Source of the DNA: CAZJYI01 sp964550025
GTDB taxonomy: Bacteria > Verrucomicrobiota > Kiritimatiellia > UBA8416 > CAYOBW01
Assembly: GCA_964550025.1 (NCBI GenBank)
Contig: CAZJYI010000091.1
Location: 1 to 45,619, forward strand
Direction: 5' to 3'
Length of the DNA stretch: 45,619 nt
Position 1 is the stretch's first letter. Every line of letters begins with the position of its first letter. This document shows, piece by piece, positions 1-10,119 of the stretch. The position numbers were made by a program, and so were the translations under genes. The notes beneath the pieces are model-generated. The model saw only the letters and a list, made by a program, of their open reading frames with translations. It did no database searches and was not told the origin of the DNA.

Positions 1-1
1 T

Positions 2-1129
2 GTGAACGTACTGGCATTGGAACCGTATTACGGCGGGAGTCATCGGGAGTTCCTGGATGGATGGGTCGAGCGGAGCCGGCATCGGTGGACGCTCGTCACG
101 CTGCCGCCTTCCAAGTGGAAATGGCGCATGCGGCATTCGGCGCTGACGTTCGCCAACGTGGTGCGCGAACGCGTGGCGGACGGCGAGGCCTGGGACGTCG
201 TCTTCTGCTCGGACATGCTCGGGCTTGCCGAATTCCGGGGATTAGCGCCCGCGGCCGTGTCCCGGCTGCCGGCGGTCGTCTACTTCCACGAAAACCAGCT
301 TACCTATCCGAAACGGGAGGAGAGCGAGCGGGACTACCACTTCGTGTTCTCGAACCTGCTGACCGCGGTGGCCGCCACGGAGGTCTGGTTCAATTCGGGG
401 TTTCACAGGGCCGAATTCCTGTCTGCCCTGGACGTCTTTCTACGACGTATGCCGGATTCGCGGCCAAAGGGAGCCGTAGAGGGCATCCGCGCACGGAGCA
501 CAGTCCATCCACCGGGAATCACGATCCCTCCGCCCGGGCCGGCAACGGCCGGCGGGGACAGACCCCGCATTCTGTGGGCGGCACGGTGGGAGTATGACAA
601 GGACCCGCACACGTTCTTCCAGGCCATGGAACTGCTGCAGGCGCAAGGTGTCGATTTCGAGCTCAGCGTGATCGGCGGTTCGGGCGGACGGCAGCCGATG
701 GCGGTCTTCGAGCGTTGCCGGGAGCTGTTCCGCCCGCGCATCGTCCATTGGGGCTACCAGGCATCGCGCGAGGAGTACCTGCGTTGCCTCCGTGAAGCGG
801 ACATTGCCGTCTCGACCTCGCAACACGAGTTCTTTGGCATCAGCATGGTCGAGGCCGCGGCGGCGGGAGCCTATCCGTTGCTGCCCAGACGGCTTGCCTA
901 TCCCGAGGTCTTCGCGGCGGCGGAGGATCGCGACCGGGATTCCTTCTTCTACGAGGGGGACGGGGATGCGGAGGTCCTGGCCCGGCGGCTGGGTGAATTG
1001 ATCGAGCGGCATGGCCGTGACCGGTTGTGGGAAGGTGCGCCAGGCCGCGGCAGGGATGCGGTTGCCGTCTATGCGTGGGAGCGGGTGGTTCCCGGGATGG
1101 ACGCGGCGCTGGAGGGCGTGGCCGGGTAA
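2..1129 (+). CDS. tRNA-queuosine alpha-mannosyltransferase-like protein (DUF3524/GTDC1 family)
   Basis: The 375-residue product opens with EPYYGGSH, the hallmark of the DUF3524 domain (roughly residues 1-170), and continues into a GT-B glycosyltransferase-1 domain (about 185-340) with a nucleotide-sugar site around HEFFGISMVEA. Animal members (GTDC1/QTMAN) mannosylate the queuosine base of tRNA-Asp; the bacterial substrate is not known to me, so the role is inferred from family. The GTG at position 2 gives exactly the family N-terminus, but the window edge hides any ribosome binding site, and a slightly earlier start cannot be excluded. The linker between the two domains contains the 13-mer GGGGACAGACCCC, read as GDRPR. 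No queuosine biosynthesis genes are adjacent. Confidence 0.8.
   Translation: MNVLALEPYYGGSHREFLDGWVERSRHRWTLVTLPPSKWKWRMRHSALTFANVVRERVADGEAWDVVFCSDMLGLAEFRGLAPAAVSRLPAVVYFHENQLTYPKREESERDYHFVFSNLLTAVAATEVWFNSGFHRAEFLSALDVFLRRMPDSRPKGAVEGIRARSTVHPPGITIPPPGPATAGGDRPRILWAARWEYDKDPHTFFQAMELLQAQGVDFELSVIGGSGGRQPMAVFERCRELFRPRIVHWGYQASREEYLRCLREADIAVSTSQHEFFGISMVEAAAAGAYPLLPRRLAYPEVFAAAEDRDRDSFFYEGDGDAEVLARRLGELIERHGRDRLWEGAPGRGRDAVAVYAWERVVPGMDAALEGVAG
554..566. repeat. GGGGACAGACCCC dispersed motif (copy 1)
   Basis: A 13-mer with GGGG/CCCC arms around ACAGA. It lies in the interdomain linker of the mannosyltransferase-like gene and is read in frame as G-D-R-P-R. The exact reverse complement recurs at 24233-24245, where it also encodes GDRPR in an unrelated protein. 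Confidence 0.6.
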
Positions 1130-1193
1130 GTGCGGCCGGCATGACGGTGAGGCAGCGCCCCGCCCGCCGGCCAGAGCCCGGCGGGACAGTTCA

Positions 1194-1208
1194 CCGGCTG
1201 AAAGCCGG
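1194..1208. repeat. Short GC-rich hairpin (REP-like) between the QTMAN-like gene and hom
   Basis: CCGGCT and AGCCGG form a perfect 6-bp stem around a GAA loop, followed by CGCTACCC. It sits in the 221-nt gap 1130-1350, which otherwise shows no gene. A similar hairpin with a 3-nt loop lies at 12024-12040. No T-run follows, so a terminator is less likely than a REP-like unit. Confidence 0.45.
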
Positions 1209-1350
1209 CGCTACCCGGTCGCGGACGCGCTCAATGGCAACCAATAACCAACGTAATTCTGCTTGTAACTCGTGTCGCGGTTCGATTAGCTTCGTTGGTT
1301 TTTGCGATTTCTCGGTCAAACAGCGCCGCGTTGGCGGCCGGATGTGCGGG

Positions 1351-2628
1351 ATGGAAGAGATCAGGATAGGTTTGCTCGGGTTCGGCACGGTCGGGAGCGG
1401 TGTCGTGGCCGGGCTGCAGACGCACGGTAACGTGTTGAGCACACGCCTGGGGGCGCGGTTGGCGGTCCACAGGATTGCGGATGTCGACCTGAAAAGTGAC
1501 CGCGGTGTTGCCGTCGACCCGGCCGTTCTGACACGCGATGCCGCGTCCGTGGTGGCGGACCCGGAAATCGATATCATCGTCGAGCTCATCGGCGGCACGG
1601 GCGTTGCGAAGGACCTGGTCGTGCAAGCGCTCCGCAACGGCAAGGCGGTCGTGACGGCCAACAAGGCACTCCTGGCAAAACACGGCGAGGAGGTCTTTGC
1701 CCTGGCGCGCGAGGCAGGGACGGATATCTACTTCGGCGCCAGCGTCGGTGGCGGGATTCCGATCGTCCGGGCGCTGCGCGAAGGGCTGATCGCCAATCGC
1801 GTTAAGAGCATTCTCGGCATCCTCAACGGCACGTGCAACTACATCCTGACGCAGATGGAGCATGAGGGCGTGGCTTTTGACGTTGCGCTGGCGGAAGCGC
1901 AGGAGGCGGGCTACGCCGAGGCAGACCCGACGCTCGACATCGACGGGTTCGATACGGCCCACAAGGCCGTTGTCCTGGCCGCGCTTGCCTACGGGATACA
2001 CGTTTCCCCGGAGGACATTCTCATCGAAGGGATACGGGATGAACAGGGGGTGGATCTCGCCTTTGCCGCCGAGCTCGGCTACCGCCTCAAGCTCCTTGCC
2101 GTGGTGAAACGCGAAGGCGACGAGGTCGACGTCAGGGTGCACCCGGCGCTGCTTCCCGAGGGACATCTCCTGGCGTCCGTGGACGGCGTTTATAACGCGG
2201 TCCTCGTCAACGGCGACCTCACGGGCAAAACGCTCTACCGCGGGCGCGGGGCGGGGCGCGACCCGACGGCCGCAACGGTTCTCGCGGACATTGCGGACAT
2301 CGTGCGCAATCGTCGGTCGGGGGCGGCCGGCCGCGTACCCCCGGTAGCGCCAACGGGCGAATCGGTTCATCTGCGCGATCCGGCGGACGTCGCCGTTCCC
2401 TGCTACGTTCGTGTTCCCCTGGGTGACGGAACGGCCACCGTGCAGGGCTGCGCGGAGGCGTTCGAGCGGCGGGGCGTCGCCGTGGCGTCGGCCGCGGAGC
2501 TGCGCGAGTCGGACACAGGCAGGGCGTCCGCCGTCATCGTGACGGCGCCGGGCCGCGAGGCGGACCTGAAGGCCGCCGTCGAAGAAATTGCCATAGCGGG
2601 CACGGTACGCCTGCGGATTGAGGAGTAG
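1351..2628 (+). CDS. hom: Homoserine dehydrogenase
   Basis: Reduces aspartate semialdehyde to homoserine, the branch point to threonine and methionine. The N-terminal Rossmann fold has GFGTVGSG (residues 11-18), followed by NKALLAKHG, the family signature LNGTCNYILT, and an AEAQEAGYAEADPTLDIDG stretch around the catalytic region. A C-terminal ACT domain (about 345-425) suggests feedback control by threonine. The frame is open upstream to 1027, but the start at ATG 1351 (MEEIRIGLLG) fits the family length of about 425 residues; ATG 1342 is three codons earlier and equally possible. The next gene, cimA, makes another isoleucine precursor, so the pair supplies branched-chain amino acid synthesis. 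Confidence 0.93.
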   Translation: MEEIRIGLLGFGTVGSGVVAGLQTHGNVLSTRLGARLAVHRIADVDLKSDRGVAVDPAVLTRDAASVVADPEIDIIVELIGGTGVAKDLVVQALRNGKAVVTANKALLAKHGEEVFALAREAGTDIYFGASVGGGIPIVRALREGLIANRVKSILGILNGTCNYILTQMEHEGVAFDVALAEAQEAGYAEADPTLDIDGFDTAHKAVVLAALAYGIHVSPEDILIEGIRDEQGVDLAFAAELGYRLKLLAVVKREGDEVDVRVHPALLPEGHLLASVDGVYNAVLVNGDLTGKTLYRGRGAGRDPTAATVLADIADIVRNRRSGAAGRVPPVAPTGESVHLRDPADVAVPCYVRVPLGDGTATVQGCAEAFERRGVAVASAAELRESDTGRASAVIVTAPGREADLKAAVEEIAIAGTVRLRIEE

Positions 2629-2632
2629 GAAC

Positions 2633-2684
2633 GGCCGCTCCCGCTGCTGCCGTCCCGCCTCGGGGCACCACGCGCGGCCTTTTT
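2633..2684 (+). terminator. Possible terminator or attenuator between hom and cimA
   Basis: GGCCGC (2633-2638) can pair with GCGGCC (2674-2679), and TTTTT follows directly. The loop of about 35 nt is long, so this is a weak candidate. It would separate hom from cimA or attenuate transcription into cimA. Confidence 0.3.
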
Positions 2685-2704
2685 CACGGAATCTGGAACG
2701 AACA

Positions 2705-4406
<1,702 letters not shown>

Positions 4407-4429
4407 ACACGCGCGGGAGAATCTGCGAG

Positions 4430-7111
4430 ATGGACAAGCACTACGACCCGGAGAAGATCGAAGCAAAGTGGTACAAACGGTGGACGGAACGCGGCCTGTT
4501 CCACGGCGACCCGAGAGAGCAGGCCGAGCCCTACTGCATCATGATTCCGCCGCCCAACGTGACCGGCATTCTGCACATGGGTCACGCGCTCAACAACACG
4601 ATCCAGGACATCCTGATCCGCTGGCGCCGCATGCAGGGCCGCAACACCTCGTGGATTCCGGGAACGGACCACGCGGGGATCGCGACCCAGAACGTCGTCG
4701 AGCGGGCACTGCGCAAGGAAGGCAAGTCGCGCGAAGACCTGGGGCGCGAAGCGTTTATCGAACGCGTCTGGGACTGGCGCGAGGAGTACGGGAGCACCAT
4801 CATCAACCAGTTGAAGCGACTCGGCTCGGCGTGTGACTGGGAGCGCGAGCGGTTCACGATGGACGAAGGGCTGAGCGACGCGGTGGCCGAGGTCTTCGTC
4901 CGGCTCTTCGACAAGGGCTTGATCTACCGGGGCAACTACATCATCAACTGGTGCCCGCGCTGCCACACGGCGCTTTCGGACGAGGAGAGCGAGCACGCTC
5001 CCACGCAGGGCAAACTGTACTACATCCGCTACCCGGTCAAGGGCGAGGATGGGCGGCACGTCGTCGTGGCGACGACCCGGCCCGAGACCCTGCTGGGCGA
5101 CGTGGCCGTCGCCGTCAGCCCGAACGACGCACGCTACGCCGACCTGGCCGGAAAGACGGTCCTGCTGCCGGTCCTGAACCGCGAGCTGGTCGTCATCCAC
5201 GACGACTATGTCGACTCGGAGTTCGGCACGGGCATCGTCAAGGTCACGCCGGCGCACGACCCCAACGACTTCGAGATGGGTCAACGCCATGACCTGACCC
5301 CGGTCAACGTGATGAACGGCGACGGCACCATGAACGAAGAGGCAGGCCCGTACAACGGCATGGACCGTTTTGCATGCCGCGAGAAGATCCTCGAGGACCT
5401 GGAAGCGCAGGGCCTGATCGAGAAGATCGAGGACCACGATCACGCCATCGGTCACTGTTATCGTTGCGACACGGTCGTCGAGCCGCGCCTGTCCCCGCAG
5501 TGGTTCGTCAAGATGGCGCCCCTGGCGGAGCCGGCGATCGAGGCGGTCAAGAGCGGCAAGATCACCTTCACGCCGGCGCGGTGGACCAAGGTTTACCTGG
5601 ACTGGATGGAGAACATCCGGGACTGGTGCATTTCGCGCCAGATCTGGTGGGGACACCGGATTCCGGTCTTCTACTGTGATGCTTGCGGCCATACCTGGGC
5701 CGCCAAGGGCCGGCCGGAAATATGTCCAATGTGCGCCAAGACGGCCATCCGGCAGGACGAGGACGTGCTCGACACGTGGTTCTCGTCGTGGCTGTGGCCT
5801 TTCAGCACGCTGGGATGGCCGGGCTCGAACGTTGACCTCGAAACATACTACCCGACGCACGATCTCGTGACGGCCTCGGAGATCATCTTCTTCTGGGTCG
5901 CCAGGATGATCATGGCGGGCCTGGAGTTCATGGGGGACATCCCGTTCCGGCGGGTCTACATTCACGGAACGGTCCGGGACGACAAGGGGCTGAAGATGAG
6001 CAAGAGTCTGGGCAACTCGATCGATCCGCTGACGATCATCGAGGAGTTCAGCGCCGACGCGCTGCGTTTCAGCCTGATGATGATCACGGCGACGGGGCAG
6101 GACGTTTTCCTGTCGAACGACAAGTTCGAGATCGGGCGCAACTTCGGAACGAAGATCTGGAATGCGGCGCGCTTCATCGCGATGCAGTCCGAGGGTTTCG
6201 AGCCGGGCGCGTGTACGGGCAAGCCGCCGTTCGACGCCGAAGGTTTGCGCCCGGACGACAAGCACATCCTCTCGCGCCTGCAGAAGGCCGTCGCGGGCTG
6301 CACGGAGAGCCTGGAGAAACACCGTTTCAACGACGCGGCCCACGTGCTGTACGAGTTCGTCTGGCACCAGTTCTGCGACTGGTACGTGGAGTATTCGAAG
6401 GAAGCGTTGTACGGCGAGAATGCGGCCCGCCGCGAGCAGGTGTTGAACGTGCTGCATTACGTCTTTGCCAACGCCATCCGCCTTTTGCACCCGATGATGC
6501 CGTTTCTGACGGAGGAGCTGTGGCACGCCATGGGCTATGGCGTCGAAGACGATTCGATCATGCGCAGCCCCTGGCCCGAGCCGCTCAGCACTGCCGACCG
6601 GGAAGCCTGGGGCATTACGGGTGCGGTCGTCGACTACGTTGACAACAAGCACGAGCTGATCCGCGTGGGCCGCACGATGCGCGCGGACTACGGCATTGTG
6701 CCTTCGCGCAAGATCGACTACCTGATCAAGCCCAACACCGCCGAGGCCGCGGAATTGCTGTCGGCGGACGCGGAGTCGATCAAGATGCTGCTGCGCGCCG
6801 AATCGCTTCGCGTCGATACCGAGCTTGTTCCGGAGAAGGCCATGCCGAGCGGCCTCTCGCAACTCGGCACGATCTACATGCCGCTCGAGGGCGTGGTTGA
6901 CATCGCATCGGAGCTGGAGAGGCTGACCGGTCAACACGACAAGATCATCAGCGACCTCGAGCGCACGAACCGCAAACTCGCGAACGAGTCCTTCGTCAGC
7001 AAGGCGCCGGCACGCGTGGTCGAACAGCAGCGTGCACGGCGGCGCGAGCTGGTCGAGAAGAAGGAGAAGCTCGAACGGCTTGTGGCGACGCTGTCGGAGA
7101 TGGCAGACTGA
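4430..7111 (+). CDS. valS: Valine--tRNA ligase
   Basis: Class I aminoacyl-tRNA synthetase that charges tRNA-Val. The 893-residue product carries the HIGH-type HMGH (residues 49-52), the CP1 editing domain with TTRPETLLGD, a Cys pair cluster (CDAC...CPMC), KMSKS at 522-526, the anticodon-binding domain and the C-terminal coiled coil rich in Arg, Glu and Lys. The frame opens at GTG 4403, overlapping the cimA stop, but ATG 4430 has GGGAG about ten bases upstream and gives the usual MDKHYDPEKIE start, so I prefer it. No T-box leader is visible; transcription probably continues from cimA. Confidence 0.95.
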   Translation: MDKHYDPEKIEAKWYKRWTERGLFHGDPREQAEPYCIMIPPPNVTGILHMGHALNNTIQDILIRWRRMQGRNTSWIPGTDHAGIATQNVVERALRKEGKSREDLGREAFIERVWDWREEYGSTIINQLKRLGSACDWERERFTMDEGLSDAVAEVFVRLFDKGLIYRGNYIINWCPRCHTALSDEESEHAPTQGKLYYIRYPVKGEDGRHVVVATTRPETLLGDVAVAVSPNDARYADLAGKTVLLPVLNRELVVIHDDYVDSEFGTGIVKVTPAHDPNDFEMGQRHDLTPVNVMNGDGTMNEEAGPYNGMDRFACREKILEDLEAQGLIEKIEDHDHAIGHCYRCDTVVEPRLSPQWFVKMAPLAEPAIEAVKSGKITFTPARWTKVYLDWMENIRDWCISRQIWWGHRIPVFYCDACGHTWAAKGRPEICPMCAKTAIRQDEDVLDTWFSSWLWPFSTLGWPGSNVDLETYYPTHDLVTASEIIFFWVARMIMAGLEFMGDIPFRRVYIHGTVRDDKGLKMSKSLGNSIDPLTIIEEFSADALRFSLMMITATGQDVFLSNDKFEIGRNFGTKIWNAARFIAMQSEGFEPGACTGKPPFDAEGLRPDDKHILSRLQKAVAGCTESLEKHRFNDAAHVLYEFVWHQFCDWYVEYSKEALYGENAARREQVLNVLHYVFANAIRLLHPMMPFLTEELWHAMGYGVEDDSIMRSPWPEPLSTADREAWGITGAVVDYVDNKHELIRVGRTMRADYGIVPSRKIDYLIKPNTAEAAELLSADAESIKMLLRAESLRVDTELVPEKAMPSGLSQLGTIYMPLEGVVDIASELERLTGQHDKIISDLERTNRKLANESFVSKAPARVVEQQRARRRELVEKKEKLERLVATLSEMAD

Positions 7112-7167
7112 CCGGACCGGTCGATATGTGGACGTCGTTGCGGGATACAGTGCATGTACTGGGGCCG

Positions 7168-7305
7168 AGTGATCAGTAATCAGTGACCGGTGATCAGTTG
7201 GGGATGGGTGTCTTGTACACGATGCCGGTAACGCTGGACCGTGCTTTACGGAGGGTTCTTCGTACGTCTCCCGCACTGATGACTGGTAACTGATCACTGA
7301 TGACT
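7168..7305. repeat. Intergenic hairpin built of degenerate heptanucleotide repeats
   Basis: Two 31-nt arms (7168-7198 and 7275-7305) are inverted repeats matching at 26 of 31 positions. Each is a run of heptads of the form AGTNAYC. Four of the five mismatches fall every seven bases, at the fourth position of the unit (arm positions 4, 11, 18, 25). The 76-nt loop shows no gene. The element fills the 253-nt gap between valS and ispE. Confidence 0.75.
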
Positions 7306-7327
7306 CATTTGGAGCAGGACTAGTCAC

Positions 7328-7354
7328 TTGACACTCTCGTGGTGCTGTGGTAAT
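7328..7354 (+). promoter_or_regulatory. Candidate sigma-70-type promoter for ispE
   Basis: A perfect TTGACA (7328-7333) is followed after 15 nt by GGTAAT (7349-7354), preceded by an extended -10 TG. The spacing is short and the -10 is only partly matched. A start site here would leave almost no leader before the ATG at 7365, where no ribosome binding site is seen. Confidence 0.35.
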
Positions 7355-7364
7355 TCCGCGCGCC

Positions 7365-8315
7365 ATGTCTCAAGTGGAAAAGACGCTGGAGATGCGTGCA
7401 TCGGCCAAGGTCAACCTCTTTCTGGAGGTGGTGGGCGAGCGCGCAAACGGGTATCATGATATCCAGAGTATCGTGGTGCCCGTGTCGATCTTTGACAGAA
7501 TCGTATTGGAGCAGAGGACGGACGCGGTCGAGACGGTGATTGCCCCGGAGAGCCGTGTGCCGATCGAGGAGCTCAACCTGACCCGGCCCGAGGACAACCT
7601 GGCCACGCGCGCAGCCCTGGTGCTTCGCGAGAAGACGGGGTACGAGGGGGGGGTTCGCATCCACCTGACGAAGAACATCCCCGTCGGCGGGGGGCTGGGT
7701 GGCGGAAGCAGCAATGCGGCCGCCGTGCTGCGGGGACTCAACACCCTCTGGGACCTCGGCTTGTCGCTGGAGGAATTGAAGACGATCGGCTTCGAGCTGG
7801 GATGCGATATCCCCGCCATGGTCCAGGGCGGGCCGGTCCGCATGGAGGGACTCGGGGAACGCGTCACGCCGATCCCCACCCAGTGGGTGGGCAGGAACGG
7901 CGGGAGCTGGTTGGTTGTAGTCAACCCCGGCTTCAGCGTGCAAACGGGGGACATCTATCACCGCTACACGTCTCCCTTGACTTCGGCGGACGTACCTTAT
8001 ATAAGCATGGTTTGCGCTTTTCGGGAGGGGAACTTCGAAACCCTGGCCAAAGGCCTGTACAACGGGCTGGCAGACACCGTGTTTCGGAAGTATCCCCTGA
8101 CCGAGATTGTCGTTGAGGAACTGGAGAAGGCGGGCGCCATCGGCGCGTTGCTGTCGGGAAGCGGTGCGTCTTCGTTCGGGCTTGCACTGGACGAGGAGAA
8201 CGCGCGCGCGATCGCGCAACGCGTACGGGAGCGTCTTGGTTCCGCGGCCTGGACTCAGGCGGCAAGAATGTTGCCCGATGGTGTAATGGTAGCACACGGC
8301 CCTTTGGAGGCCTGA
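7365..8315 (+). CDS. ispE: 4-diphosphocytidyl-2-C-methyl-D-erythritol kinase
   Basis: GHMP kinase of the MEP isoprenoid pathway; phosphorylates CDP-ME at the 2-hydroxyl. SAKVNLFLEVVG near the start and the ATP-binding loop PVGGGLGGGSSNAAAVL (106-122) are diagnostic, and LLSGSGASSFG is the third GHMP motif. ATG 7365 gives 316 residues; GTG 7347 and ATG 7392 are in-frame alternatives. The oddity is the 3' end: the reading frame runs 44 nt into tRNA-Gln, so residues 303-316 are encoded by tRNA sequence and the stop codon lies in the tRNA anticodon arm. IspE cores normally end about where the tRNA begins, so this tail is probably read-through rather than a family domain. Confidence 0.92.
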   Translation: MSQVEKTLEMRASAKVNLFLEVVGERANGYHDIQSIVVPVSIFDRIVLEQRTDAVETVIAPESRVPIEELNLTRPEDNLATRAALVLREKTGYEGGVRIHLTKNIPVGGGLGGGSSNAAAVLRGLNTLWDLGLSLEELKTIGFELGCDIPAMVQGGPVRMEGLGERVTPIPTQWVGRNGGSWLVVVNPGFSVQTGDIYHRYTSPLTSADVPYISMVCAFREGNFETLAKGLYNGLADTVFRKYPLTEIVVEELEKAGAIGALLSGSGASSFGLALDEENARAIAQRVRERLGSAAWTQAARMLPDGVMVAHGPLEA

Positions 8316-8345
8316 GTCTAGGTTCGAGTCCTAGTCGGGCAACCA
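8272..8345 (+). tRNA. tRNA-Gln(TTG)
   Basis: The acceptor strands TGCCCGA and TCGGGCA pair fully. The D arm contains AATGGTAG, and the seven-base anticodon loop is CTTTGGA, giving anticodon TTG (reads CAA). The T arm is CTAGG-TTCGAGT-CCTAG. CCA is encoded (8343-8345) after discriminator A. The mature part without CCA is 8272-8342, 71 nt. It lies between ispE and prs, on the same strand, and its first 44 nt are also ispE coding sequence. Confidence 0.95.
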
Positions 8346-8391
8346 GCTCCTTGGTGGACAATGGACGGTTCTGTTAGCAGGACAGTGAGAA

Positions 8392-9375
8392 ATGAAGATT
8401 TTTACCGGACAGGCGAATCCGCCGCTTGCGAACGATATCGCTGCATATCTTGACGCAAAGCTGCACGATGCCGGGAAACTGCCGAAAGGCAAGACATCTC
8501 TCGGCGACATCGAGCTCACGCGGTTTCCCGACGGCGAGACATTCGTCAAGATCAAGGAGAACATCCGCGGTCTGGACGTTTTCGCCGTTCAGTCCATCTG
8601 TTCGCCGCCCAACGAGCACCTGATGGAGCTGTTGATCATGATCGATGCCATGAAACGGGCGTCGGCCAAGCGCATCACGGCCGTGCTGCCGTTCTACGGC
8701 TATGCCCGGCAGGACCGCAAGGACCAGCCGCGCGTTCCCATCACCGCCAAGCTCGTCGCGAATCTGCTGGTGGCGGCCGGCGCCAACCGCGTTTTGACGA
8801 TGGATCTGCACGCACAGCAGATCCAGGGCTTCTTCGACATTCCGGTCGATCATCTGCATGCGCTGCCGGTATTTGTCAGGCATCTGCGCGAGAAGCAGCT
8901 TCAGAGTCTGATCGTCGTTTCACCCGATACGGGCGCGGTAAAGACGGCCTATGCGTACAGCAAACGGATCGAGAAGGATCTGGGCATCGCCTGCGACCTG
9001 GCCATCGTGGCCAAGCAACGCATCAACGCCATGAAAGTCGAGGCTTTGACGCTTGTCGGCGAAGTCGACGGGCGGACGTGCGTCATGGTAGACGACCTGA
9101 CAACGACGGCCGGCACGATTTGTTCGGCAGCCGACTTGCTGCACGAACACGGGGCGAAAGAGGTCTACGCCATGGTGAGCCACGCCCCGATCATGCCGGG
9201 CGCTCTCGAGCGCATCAAAGATTCCCATCTCAAGGAGCTGGTCGTGACCGACACCGTGCCGTTGGACGGCGTGGGGGACGCCCCGGTCACGATCCTTTCG
9301 GTTGCCGAACTGCTGGGGGAGGCCATCCTGCGGATCCACGAGAACAAGTCGGTCTCGTCCCTCTTCAAATCGTGA
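8392..9375 (+). CDS. prs: Ribose-phosphate pyrophosphokinase
   Basis: Makes PRPP from ribose 5-phosphate and ATP for nucleotide, histidine and tryptophan synthesis. The 327-residue product shows FPDGE, the flexible-loop GYARQDRK, DLHAQQIQGFFDIPVDHL, and the PRPP-binding loop VDDLTTTAGTI near residue 230. The first 25 residues include an insertion (LHDAGKLPKGKT) compared with the shorter E. coli-type start. A weak AGGA precedes the ATG. It follows tRNA-Gln by 46 nt and probably shares its transcript; ispE and prs are neighbours in many bacteria. Confidence 0.95.
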   Translation: MKIFTGQANPPLANDIAAYLDAKLHDAGKLPKGKTSLGDIELTRFPDGETFVKIKENIRGLDVFAVQSICSPPNEHLMELLIMIDAMKRASAKRITAVLPFYGYARQDRKDQPRVPITAKLVANLLVAAGANRVLTMDLHAQQIQGFFDIPVDHLHALPVFVRHLREKQLQSLIVVSPDTGAVKTAYAYSKRIEKDLGIACDLAIVAKQRINAMKVEALTLVGEVDGRTCVMVDDLTTTAGTICSAADLLHEHGAKEVYAMVSHAPIMPGALERIKDSHLKELVVTDTVPLDGVGDAPVTILSVAELLGEAILRIHENKSVSSLFKS

Positions 9376-9438
9376 ATGGCCGCGCCTTCGGCGAGTTGGC
9401 AGAAACAGAGAACCACATCAGCAAACGGGTAGAGAAAA

Positions 9439-10098
9439 ATGGCTGACGAAACAGTACTGGTTGCGGATCTACGCGACACCTGCGGTACGGGAGCTGCGCG
9501 GCGCCTTCGCCGCGACGGCAAGCTTCCGGGAATCCTTTACGGGCAGGAGAGCACGCCCAGGGCGATAGCGATTGACGCCCACACCTTTGAACAGATGATG
9601 CGTCATCACAGCAGCGACAACGTCATCGTCGGCCTGCGAATCGCGGACGCGAAAGAGCCGCAGCAAGTGCTGCTGCGCGATATCCAGCGCGATCCGATAA
9701 GCGGCCACGTGATGCACGCCGATTTTCTCGAGATCAAGATGGGCGAGAAGCTGCACGTAACGACAGCCGTCGTGCTGAGCGGGGATCCCGTCGGCGTGAC
9801 GCAGAGCGGCGGGATGCTCGACCACCTGTTGCGAGAGATCGAGATCGAGTGCCTCCCGACGGACATGGTGGAGAATATCGAGGTCGACGTCACCAACCTG
9901 GATGTGAGCGAGTCGATTCTCGTCAAGGATCTTGAAGTCGATCCCAAACTGACGATTCTGACGGATGGTGAAGTTGCCGTGGCCTGCGTTCTGGCTCCGC
10001 GCGTCGACGTCTCCAAGGAGGAAGAGGCAGAAGAGGAAGCAGCCGAGGGCGAGCAGAAGGAAGGGGAAGAGCAGGAGGCCGAACCGGCCCAGGAATAG
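9439..10098 (+). CDS. rplY: 50S ribosomal protein L25/general stress protein Ctc
   Basis: Binds 5S rRNA in the large subunit. The N-terminal L25 domain (about 1-95: RDTCGTGAARRLRRDGKLPGILYG) is followed by the TL5/Ctc beta domain (100-185) and a Glu-rich tail (about 190-219). The two-domain 219-residue form is Ctc/TL5-like, not the short E. coli L25. AGAGAAAA precedes the ATG. It sits 63 nt after prs and 21 nt before pth, the usual order for this block. Confidence 0.93.
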   Translation: MADETVLVADLRDTCGTGAARRLRRDGKLPGILYGQESTPRAIAIDAHTFEQMMRHHSSDNVIVGLRIADAKEPQQVLLRDIQRDPISGHVMHADFLEIKMGEKLHVTTAVVLSGDPVGVTQSGGMLDHLLREIEIECLPTDMVENIEVDVTNLDVSESILVKDLEVDPKLTILTDGEVAVACVLAPRVDVSKEEEAEEEAAEGEQKEGEEQEAEPAQE

Positions 10099-10119
10099 GG
10101 GCCCGATCCGGCTGTCATC

